A stretch of DNA of 5,881 nt. It comes from an uncultured Thiotrichaceae bacterium (GTDB taxonomy: Bacteria; Pseudomonadota; Gammaproteobacteria; Thiotrichales; Thiotrichaceae). Numbering within the stretch: position 1 is the first letter of the stretch; each line of letters begins with the position of its first letter. The stretch spans positions 1 to 5,881 of the forward strand of contig CALHTA010000215.1 in NCBI GenBank assembly GCA_938038645.1. Direction: 5' to 3'. This document shows, piece after piece, positions 1 to 4,821 of the stretch. The notes under the pieces were generated by a model, which searched no databases, was not told the DNA's origin, and worked only from the letters and a program-made list of their open reading frames with translations. Both the position numbers and the translations under genes were made by a program.

Positions 1-212
1 CAGGGCTCTCTGAAGATCGCCCTAAGCCTAATAAAGAGACAGGTGAGCATATCGGCCTGTCTGTGATGCAAGAGCGAGCAGCTCGGTTAAATGGAGAGTT
101 GCAGTTTGAGTCGGATGGTGAAGGTTTGCTCCTACAATTAAACTTTAAAGTGGCCGTTCCAAAAAACATAAGTACTCCATCTGCAGTTACAAAACACACC
201 TCAGGGAAATAG
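1..212 (+). CDS. Sensor histidine kinase, NarX/NreB-like, C-terminal fragment (5' end outside window)
   Basis: Only the last 69 codons are present (first full codon at base 3, stop TAG at 210-212). They encode the end of a HATPase_c ATP-binding domain. The segment GEHIGLSVMQERAARLNGEL at fragment residues 14-33 matches the G2-box region and following helix typical of HisKA_3-class kinases (NarX, NreB, UhpB relatives), where a GLxxMxERAxxLxG pattern is usual. It is followed by the closing beta strands (residues 33-49) and a polar tail of about 20 residues. The family autophosphorylates on a histidine and passes the phosphate to a NarL-type regulator. The gene immediately downstream is such a regulator, starting 2 bases after this stop, which supports a cognate pair. 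The sensor domain and the phospho-accepting histidine lie outside the window, so the signal cannot be inferred. Confidence 0.88.
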   Translation, partial: GLSEDRPKPNKETGEHIGLSVMQERAARLNGELQFESDGEGLLLQLNFKVAVPKNISTPSAVTKHTSGK

Positions 213-214
213 CG

Positions 215-883
215 ATGAAACAACGTCTTTTATTAATAGATGATCACACTTTATTTCGGGCTGGTTTAGAAGATTTATTAAAGCGTCGAGATATTGACGT
301 TGTTGCTTCTGTTTCAAGCGGGATGGAAGGGATTCGTTTAGTTTCTGAGGAGACGCTGGATTTAGTGCTGCTTGATATGCGCATGCCAGAAATGAATGGA
401 CTTAGCGTGCTTAAACAGATTAAACAGGTTAAGCCCCAATTGCCGGTAGCGATGCTGACCACAAGCAGTGACGAGGCTGATTTAGTAGGCGCGCTTCAGC
501 TTGGCGCAAACGGTTACCTAATGAAAGATATGGAGCCGGATGAGCTAGTGGTTGCGATTAGTGACATTGTTGCAGGAAAAACGGTGGTTGCCCCTGACTT
601 AGCGCCAATTTTGGCGAGTGCCGTTCAGGGCGGTAATCAAGAAAAGGCCATTGAAAAGCCCAATCCTTTTGAGTGTTTAACTCCGCGTGAATATGAAATC
701 TTATTACACTTAGCTGAAGGGCAAAGTAATAAAGTAATTGCGCGTCATTTAGGTATTTCTGATGGTACAGTGAAACTGCATGTGAAAGCGATACTGCGTA
801 AGTTAGAGATTAGCTCACGAATCACCGCAGCGGTAATGGCAGTTGAATATGGCTTGAAGCAGAGCCCGCCGCATAGCATGTAA
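215..883 (+). CDS. Two-component response regulator, NarL/FixJ family (REC + LuxR-type HTH)
   Basis: This is a 222-residue DNA-binding transcription regulator of standard length for the NarL/FixJ family. Residues 1-120 form a receiver domain: the acidic pair is D9-D10, the phospho-acceptor is D54 in LLLDMRMPEMNG, the switch threonines are around T82-T83, and the conserved lysine is K104 in YLMKDM. After a linker (about 121-152) comes a LuxR-type HTH: LTPRE at 155-159, then a helix-turn-helix around 170-192 (SNKVIARHLGISDGTVKLHV). The ATG is preceded by AGGGA at 203-207 with 7-nt spacing. It lies 2 nt after the kinase stop, so translation is probably coupled and the two genes form one operon. 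NarL itself is a relative, but nothing here shows nitrate control, so no symbol is given. Target genes are unknown. Confidence 0.95.
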   Translation: MKQRLLLIDDHTLFRAGLEDLLKRRDIDVVASVSSGMEGIRLVSEETLDLVLLDMRMPEMNGLSVLKQIKQVKPQLPVAMLTTSSDEADLVGALQLGANGYLMKDMEPDELVVAISDIVAGKTVVAPDLAPILASAVQGGNQEKAIEKPNPFECLTPREYEILLHLAEGQSNKVIARHLGISDGTVKLHVKAILRKLEISSRITAAVMAVEYGLKQSPPHSM

Positions 884-937
884 GTTAGGCTAATATTCCC
901 TGCTTTTAACGCGAAGCCTTCATTGATAGAATCAGTA

Positions 938-1525
938 ATGTTCAAAAAATTGTTTAAGCTACTCATGTGGCTGGCCGTCGCATTATTGATCTGGGTTTCT
1001 TATACCGGTATCGCGATTTGGAGCTATGGTAATCAAGATCACGCAGCGTTTTCTGATTCTATTATTGTGTTAGGCGCTGCTATAGAAGGCGATAAACCAT
1101 CCCCTGTTTTCGAAGAAAGAATTAATCACGCAGTAAACCTTTTTCAAAAAAAGAAAGCTTCCAAAATTATTTTCACGGGTGGTTTGGGGCAGGGTGAGAA
1201 GTTTACTGAAAGCGAAGTAGGGGCCGCTTTTGCAGTTGGCTTGGGAGTTCCCAGCTCGGCCATCCTCAAGGATATGAATTCTCGTACCACTAGGCAAAAT
1301 TTGCTTGAAGCTCAGTCTCTAATGACGATGCAGAATCTCAAATCCGCAATCATCGTTAGTGATCCATTGCATCTTAAACGGGCGGAGATGATGGCCAGAG
1401 ATCTAGGCATATCCGCCGTTACATCACCCACACCCACTTCACGCTATCGATCATTAAAAACAAAGTTGGAATTTCTTTTTCGAGAGATCTACTTCTATAA
1501 CCATTATCTTTTGTTTAACTTTTAA
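938..1525 (+). CDS. DUF218 membrane-anchored protein (SanA/ElyC/YdcF-like)
   Basis: The protein has 195 residues if started at ATG 938. A TTG in the same frame at 923 would add five residues (total 200). ATG is preferred on codon grounds, but neither start has a strong Shine-Dalgarno sequence. Residues 1-7 are basic (FKKLFK) and about 8-28 form one hydrophobic segment, a signal anchor that would leave the rest outside the inner membrane. The DUF218 core follows: IIVLGAA at 42-48, an ER pair at 60-61 in a helix, IIFTGG at 77-82, ESEVGAAFAVGLGVP at 91-105, SRTTRQN at 115-121, and AIIVSDPLHLKRA at 137-149. Relatives such as SanA and ElyC affect envelope integrity and cell-wall lipid carriers; the biochemical activity of most members is unsettled. 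It follows the response regulator by 54 bp on the same strand with no clear terminator between, so cotranscription is possible. Confidence 0.88.
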   Translation: MFKKLFKLLMWLAVALLIWVSYTGIAIWSYGNQDHAAFSDSIIVLGAAIEGDKPSPVFEERINHAVNLFQKKKASKIIFTGGLGQGEKFTESEVGAAFAVGLGVPSSAILKDMNSRTTRQNLLEAQSLMTMQNLKSAIIVSDPLHLKRAEMMARDLGISAVTSPTPTSRYRSLKTKLEFLFREIYFYNHYLLFNF

Positions 1526-1539
1526 TAATTAGCTTTGTC

Positions 1540-1569
1540 TTACAAGCCTGTTGGTTAAGCTGGTAAAAT
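1540..1569 (+). promoter_or_regulatory. Candidate sigma-70 promoter with extended -10, upstream of the DUF1697 gene
   Basis: TGGTAAAAT at 1561-1569 fits an extended -10 element (TGn followed by TAAAAT, five of six matches to TATAAT). TTACAA at 1540-1545, 18 bp upstream, is a poor -35 element, which is acceptable where the -10 is extended. Transcription would begin near 1576 and give a leader of about 45 nt before the ATG at 1623. This is the only promoter-like pattern I found in the 97-bp gap after the DUF218 gene. It is based on consensus matching by eye. Confidence 0.3.
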
Positions 1570-1574
1570 GAAAA

Positions 1575-1600
1575 CGAAGCACAGTGCTTTCGGTAATTTT
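1575..1600 (+). terminator. Weak hairpin in the 1526-1622 gap; terminator or leader structure
   Basis: AAGCA (1577-1581), loop CAG, TGCTT (1585-1589) form a perfect 5-bp stem. With one bulged T at 1590, two more pairs are possible (C1575-G1576 with C1591-G1592). The T-rich stretch GTAATTTT (1593-1600) follows. It could be a weak intrinsic terminator for the DUF218 gene. It also overlaps the predicted start point of the candidate promoter at 1540-1569, so it could instead be an operator or a 5'-leader hairpin. The stem is short and the case is thin. Confidence 0.22.
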
Positions 1601-1622
1601 CTAGCGAAGAGAAACAAGGCGA

Positions 1623-2153
1623 ATGAATACCTACATAGTATTATTTAGAGGCATTAATGTTGGGGGAAATAATATTCTCCCAATGAAGCCGCTCGCAGGG
1701 CTTTTAAAAAGGCTGGGTTGCGAAGACGCCAGAACCTATATTCAAAGTGGCAATGTTGTTTTCAATATTGATGAGCAGTCTAAAGCAAACTTAGCTAAAC
1801 GCTTAAGTGACGCAGTTCTCGATGCACATGGCTTTGCTCCCAAGGTACTTTTGCTAACGGCTTCTGAGTTTTCAACAGCAATTACTAATAATTCGTTTTC
1901 GACTGAAGACGGCAAGTTACTGCATTTCTTTTTTCTTAGCGAAGTTCCGCAATCACCTGACTTAGAAAAACTTGAAACCTTGAAACTGCCTTCTGAAGTT
2001 TATGAATTGAAGGATAATATTTTTTATCTGTACGCTCCAGAAGGGGTTAGTCGATCCAAGCTCTTTGCCAAAGTTGAAAAGTGTTTAGGCGTTTCAGCGA
2101 CTGCTAGAAACTGGAATACGGTTAAAAAGTTATCTTCCATGGTCAGTACTTAG
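1623..2153 (+). CDS. DUF1697 family protein
   Basis: This is a 176-residue soluble protein, the usual length for DUF1697. Family hallmarks are clear: LFRGINVGG at residues 7-15, RTYIQSGNVVF at 37-47, HFFFLSEVP at 101-109, GVSRSKL at 141-147, and the C-terminal TARNWNTVKKL at 160-170. There is no signal peptide or membrane segment, so it is probably cytoplasmic. The domain occurs widely in bacteria as a single-domain protein and no biochemical function is established to my knowledge; I do not assign one. The ATG is preceded by AAGG at 1616-1619, only 3 nt away, and by a purine-rich GAAGAGA further upstream, so initiation may be moderate. Its stop (TAG, 2151-2153) overlaps the ribosome-binding site of the next gene, which starts 11 bp later; the two are very likely cotranscribed. 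Confidence 0.93.
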   Translation: MNTYIVLFRGINVGGNNILPMKPLAGLLKRLGCEDARTYIQSGNVVFNIDEQSKANLAKRLSDAVLDAHGFAPKVLLLTASEFSTAITNNSFSTEDGKLLHFFFLSEVPQSPDLEKLETLKLPSEVYELKDNIFYLYAPEGVSRSKLFAKVEKCLGVSATARNWNTVKKLSSMVST

Positions 2154-2157
2154 GTGG
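2152..2157 (+). promoter_or_regulatory. Ribosome-binding site overlapping the upstream stop codon
   Basis: AGGTGG, with 7-nt spacing to the ATG at 2165, is the best Shine-Dalgarno match for the DUF2161 gene. Its first two bases are the last two bases of the TAG stop of the DUF1697 gene. Ribosomes ending on the first gene would clear or occupy this site, which suggests translational coupling. It also fixes the start of the downstream gene. Confidence 0.7.
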
Positions 2158-2164
2158 CAATCGC

Positions 2165-2818
2165 ATGAAAGAGTCCGATCTATATTTACCCCTGAAACGC
2201 TTCCTGGAAGGCCAAGGCTATGAAGTGAAAGGTGAGGTGATGGATTGTGATGTCATGGCTGTTAGAGGTGATGAAGAGCCACTGTTAGTTGAATTAAAGC
2301 TGTCTTTAAATCTTAGTGTTTTGTTACAAGTGGTAGAACGTCTGTCATTGAGCTCTAAAGTTTATATCGGCGTGCCGCGGGACGTTACAGTTTTGAAAAA
2401 GAAGCGCAAGCAGGTTTTAAAACTGATTCGCATGCTTGGCTTGGGCTTGGTTCGGATTGATCCTAAAAAAAGTCAGGTAGAGATCGTACTTGACCCCATC
2501 GAATACAAACCTCGCATCGCCAAACGCAAGCAAGAGCGACTACTCGGAGAGTTTGTACATAGGGTTGGTGATCCTAATTTAGGCGGTACAGCAACGAAGC
2601 AAGGGGTGATGACATTCTACCGTCAACAAGCCCTTAGTATCGGTGCTTACCTACTAGAGCATGGTGAAACTAAGGCCTCAGTGATTTCTAAAGAGTTAGA
2701 TGATCCCAAGGTGCGAAGCATACTCTATCGAAATGTTTATGGCTGGTTTGAGAATGTAGCTCGTGGTGTTTATGGTTTATCACCAAAGGGTAGAGAGCAC
2801 CTTAGTATAAAAAAGTGA
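2165..2818 (+). CDS. DUF2161 family protein, PD-(D/E)XK phosphodiesterase-like
   Basis: This is a 217-residue protein. The N-terminal part has a restriction-endonuclease-like pattern: a leading helix (residues 3-17), E20 and E24, then D29 in DCDVMAV, then E43-L44-K45 in PLLVELK, then a helix with Q55 (LLQVVERL). The spacing D-x13-E-x-K fits a PD-(D/E)XK core with its metal-binding and catalytic residues intact. Residues 65-71 (KVYIGVP) and 94-111 supply further strands, and 72-91 is very basic (KKKRKQ). The C-terminal part (about 140-217) looks like a winged helix, ending in YGWFENVARGVYGLSPKG at 192-209, which is characteristic of DUF2161. The domain combination suggests nucleic-acid binding or cleavage, but the substrate is unknown. 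It is coupled to the DUF1697 gene. No methylase or other restriction partner is present, so a restriction system is not supported. Confidence 0.88.
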   Translation: MKESDLYLPLKRFLEGQGYEVKGEVMDCDVMAVRGDEEPLLVELKLSLNLSVLLQVVERLSLSSKVYIGVPRDVTVLKKKRKQVLKLIRMLGLGLVRIDPKKSQVEIVLDPIEYKPRIAKRKQERLLGEFVHRVGDPNLGGTATKQGVMTFYRQQALSIGAYLLEHGETKASVISKELDDPKVRSILYRNVYGWFENVARGVYGLSPKGREHLSIKK

Positions 2819-2869
2819 AGGGTAATAGAAAGCTCAACATGAGTGGCGTTGTGACCGAGCCTAACTTTA
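2819..2869. other. Convergent intergenic gap with no strong terminator
   Basis: This 51-bp stretch separates the stops of the DUF2161 gene (+ strand) and the sirtuin gene (- strand). The only hairpin I can find is CTCA-ACA-TGAG at 2833-2843, which is too small and is not followed by a T-run on either strand. Transcripts from both sides therefore probably run into each other unless they end by Rho or within the opposing gene. Confidence 0.5.
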
Positions 2870-3712
2870 TTATATTGCCGTTAATTCGTTAGTGATTTTT
2901 GGCAAAGCTTTTTCGCAAGAATCCTCCAGAATCAAGTCAAATAATTCGGATCCTCTCATTTCTCCCTGATTGATGGCGTATACAGGAATTTTGTTCTTAT
3001 TCGCCCAGCGTGGGAAGCGAAAACCGGAATAAACAGTCAGTGAACTACCGACAACAAGCAGGCAATCTGCTTTTTCCAACGTCCTAAACGCGGTTTCAAC
3101 GCGAGGTTTTGGCACTGTCCCTCCAAAGAAAACAACATCGGGCATAATGACCCCACCGCAGCTTTCGCAGGGCGGAATTCTAATCTGGCTCATGTCAAAA
3201 TCATCAACTTCAGCATCGCCATCGGGTAGTAACTTAGCCGCATATTCTGTTAACGAAGGGTTGAGTTTAATCAGGCGCGGTTGATAATCCTCCCGTTTAC
3301 TCACTATTTTACAGCTCAGACAAACAACCTGATCCAATCGCCCATGTAAATCAATAACATCTTCAGCACCAGCAGCGCTGTGCAAACGATCCACGTTTTG
3401 AGTAGTAATCTGAGAGAGTAGACCATGCTGTTGGAGTTGTGTAATCGCTTGGTGAGCGGCGTTAGGGCTAGCTAGATGCGTCGTTGGAAACCCAACCATG
3501 CTACGTGCCCAGTAGCGCTGCCGAGAGGCTTCCTGTTGAATAAAATCGTTATGCTGAATAGGATTGCCAGCTTTCCACTGACCAGAATGGTCACGATAAG
3601 TAGGAATTCCTGAAGGAGCACTTATGCCCGCACCGCTCAGAATCCAAATGTTTTGCTTGCCCTTAAGCTTGGCAATTAAATCAGTTATTTGATGTGTTAT
3701 ATTATTTATCAC
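2870..3712 (-). CDS. NAD-dependent sirtuin, class II (SIRT4-like)
   Basis: The protein has 280 residues from a GTG start at 3712. This start is chosen because AAAGGA (3725-3720) lies 7 nt upstream; an in-frame TTG at 3730 would add six residues but has poorer support. The Rossmann NAD-binding motif GAGIS is at 27-31, followed by SGIPTYRD; TQNVD is at 104-108 and the catalytic histidine is H123 in DLHG. The zinc cysteines are C131, C134, C182 and C185, all intact, and GSSL is at 222-225. Class II, SIRT4-type signatures are present: IQHNDF at 52-57, QRYWAR at 65-70, an insertion with LLPDGD around 161-166, VVFFGGTV at 193-200 and VYSGFRF near 227-233. It is not a close match to E. coli CobB (class III). 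Sirtuins remove acyl groups from lysine using NAD; SIRT4 relatives are also reported to ADP-ribosylate or to remove longer acyl groups. The substrate here is unknown. It lies downstream of secF on the same strand, across a stem-loop. Confidence 0.94.
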   Translation of the reverse strand: MINNITHQITDLIAKLKGKQNIWILSGAGISAPSGIPTYRDHSGQWKAGNPIQHNDFIQQEASRQRYWARSMVGFPTTHLASPNAAHQAITQLQQHGLLSQITTQNVDRLHSAAGAEDVIDLHGRLDQVVCLSCKIVSKREDYQPRLIKLNPSLTEYAAKLLPDGDAEVDDFDMSQIRIPPCESCGGVIMPDVVFFGGTVPKPRVETAFRTLEKADCLLVVGSSLTVYSGFRFPRWANKNKIPVYAINQGEMRGSELFDLILEDSCEKALPKITNELTAI

Positions 3713-3719
3713 GAAAACA

Positions 3720-3725
3720 TCCTTT
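3720..3725 (-). promoter_or_regulatory. Ribosome-binding site that decides the sirtuin start
   Basis: On the - strand AAAGGA is followed by a 7-nt spacer and GTG (3712-3710). An ATG that overlaps the site is out of frame and meets a TGA after two further codons. This makes the GTG the best-supported start of the sirtuin gene and places the upstream TTG (3730) before the ribosome-binding site. Confidence 0.65.
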
Positions 3726-3781
3726 AGCAATCACCGCACACAGGGTATCCACTTTCTTTATTCAATGACCCTAAACAGAGA

Positions 3782-3853
3782 AGGGGCCGATAGCTTAATT
3801 CGGCGAATCATTTCAGCGGAACGCTGAGTGAGCGAATTAAACTATCGACCCCT
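3782..3853 (-). terminator. Long inverted repeat after secF; candidate intrinsic terminator or structured RNA
   Basis: The arms at 3782-3802 and 3833-3853 are 21 bp each and match at 19 positions. Both differences are of a kind that become G-U wobbles in - strand RNA (T against G) but A-C mismatches in + strand RNA. The stem is therefore continuous only when read with secF. The enclosed 30-nt loop holds a second hairpin, TCAGCG-GAA-CGCTGA (+ strand, 3813-3827). On the - strand the base of the stem ends in GGCCCCT followed by TCTCTGTTTA, a modest T-rich tract; on the + strand no T-run follows. Polarity and position, 30 bp after the secF stop, suggest termination of secDF. The loop is larger than in a typical intrinsic terminator, so an RNA-processing or RNA-stability role, or a repeat element, is also possible. 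Confidence 0.6.
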
Positions 3854-3882
3854 GAACGAGAATCGATCTGAAGAACTAAACC

Positions 3883-4815
3883 TTATGGAATAGCATCCAA
3901 CTCCTCATCAAGCTCATCATCCTTAGCAGGAGGTAACAAGGCCTCGCGAGTCACACCCATCGCCAGCAGCGAACTACTCGCTACGTAAATCGAAGAGTAA
4001 GTACCAACAATAATCCCGACAATCATCGCAATCGAGAAGCCATGGATAATTTCACCACCAAATACAAACAATGAAACCAGCACAAGTAATGTTGTGAAGG
4101 AGGTCACTAATGTTCTCGAGAGTGTCTCATTAATAGAAATATCAACTGACTCGTCAGTCTCAGCTTTACGTAGCTTCAAGAAGTTCTCTCTAATTCTATC
4201 GAATACAACGATCGTATCGTTAAGGGAGTAACCAATAATCGCAAGAACAGCTGCCAATATAGTGAGGTCAAACTCTATCCCTGTAATCGAGAAGAAACCA
4301 ATGGTTAAGATAACGTCGTGGACTAGGGCGACTATTGAACCAACCGCAAAGCGGAATTCAAACCGCAATGCGATATAGATCAAGATTCCAGCCAGCGCAA
4401 GCAGCATGGCTATACCACCTTGATCACGTAGCTCATCACCAATCTGAGGGCCAACAAACTCAACGCGTCGCATCTCTACACCCGCAGTCGTTTCGCGCAA
4501 TGTTTTAAGTACATTATCACTCACTTTGGCACGATCTATACCGGTTTGCTCAGGTAAACGAATCAAGACGTCCTGAGCCGTACCGAAAGGTTGCACCGCA
4601 GCATCGTAACCCGCCTCTTTTAGAGTTTCACGAATTTCAGGGATGTTGGCATTACCAGGATAGCCGACTTGAATGACGGTACCACCCGTAAAATCAACCC
4701 CAAGGTTCAAACCTTTAAACACTAACGAGCCGACCGAGAGAAGAATAAGGGCAGCAGAGAAGATCATCGCAATCTTCCGCTTCCCCATGAAGTTTATATG
4801 TTTTGTTATTTGCAT
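3883..4815 (-). CDS. secF: Protein translocase subunit SecF
   Basis: This is a complete 310-residue inner-membrane protein, normal length for SecF. It forms the SecDF complex, which uses the proton gradient to pull preproteins through SecYEG on the periplasmic side. Transmembrane segment 1 is at about 14-34, followed by LGVDFTGGT (38-46), the periplasmic P4 domain (about 47-120), VGPQIG (121-126), and transmembrane segments around 133-150, 156-176, 183-203, 236-254 and 260-286. The relay residues known from SecDF work are present by alignment: D200 in GYSLNDTIVVFDRIREN (195-211) and R234 in LSRTLVTSF. The C-terminus is acidic (KDDELDEELD, 298-307). The ATG lies 6 bp after the secD stop. The AGGA used for initiation (4828-4825) sits inside the last codons of secD, so translation is coupled. 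Confidence 0.98.
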   Translation of the reverse strand: MQITKHINFMGKRKIAMIFSAALILLSVGSLVFKGLNLGVDFTGGTVIQVGYPGNANIPEIRETLKEAGYDAAVQPFGTAQDVLIRLPEQTGIDRAKVSDNVLKTLRETTAGVEMRRVEFVGPQIGDELRDQGGIAMLLALAGILIYIALRFEFRFAVGSIVALVHDVILTIGFFSITGIEFDLTILAAVLAIIGYSLNDTIVVFDRIRENFLKLRKAETDESVDISINETLSRTLVTSFTTLLVLVSLFVFGGEIIHGFSIAMIVGIIVGTYSSIYVASSSLLAMGVTREALLPPAKDDELDEELDAIP

Positions 4816-4821
4816 GGTCGC

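Noticed and set aside
244..462. 72-codon open frame on the - strand
   Set aside because: It lies entirely inside the receiver domain of the response regulator and has no recognisable domain; a shadow frame.
884..937. Possible terminator hairpin after the response regulator (GCTT...AAGC at 902-917)
   Set aside because: The stem is only 4 bp and no T-run follows; not convincing.
745..966. 73-codon open frame on the - strand across the regulator's HTH region and the following gap
   Set aside because: Most of it is antisense to a conserved LuxR-type HTH and no protein-like motif is visible.
1070..1297. 75-codon open frame on the - strand
   Set aside because: It is antisense to the conserved core of the DUF218 protein, with no domain or ribosome-binding site worth noting.
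2165..2818. Part of a restriction-modification or other defence system
   Set aside because: The PD-(D/E)XK pattern alone is not enough: there is no methylase, helicase or other defence gene in the window, and DUF2161 has a known separate family signature.
2870..3712. Defence-type SIR2 protein (as in Thoeris or prokaryotic Argonaute systems)
   Set aside because: Defence SIR2 domains are divergent and lack the zinc-binding cysteines; this protein has all four cysteines and the full catalytic set of a lysine-deacylase sirtuin.
3731..3781. Promoter for the sirtuin gene on the - strand
   Set aside because: TTGAAT is present as a loose -35 but no -10 of acceptable quality lies at a suitable distance; cannot be supported by eye.
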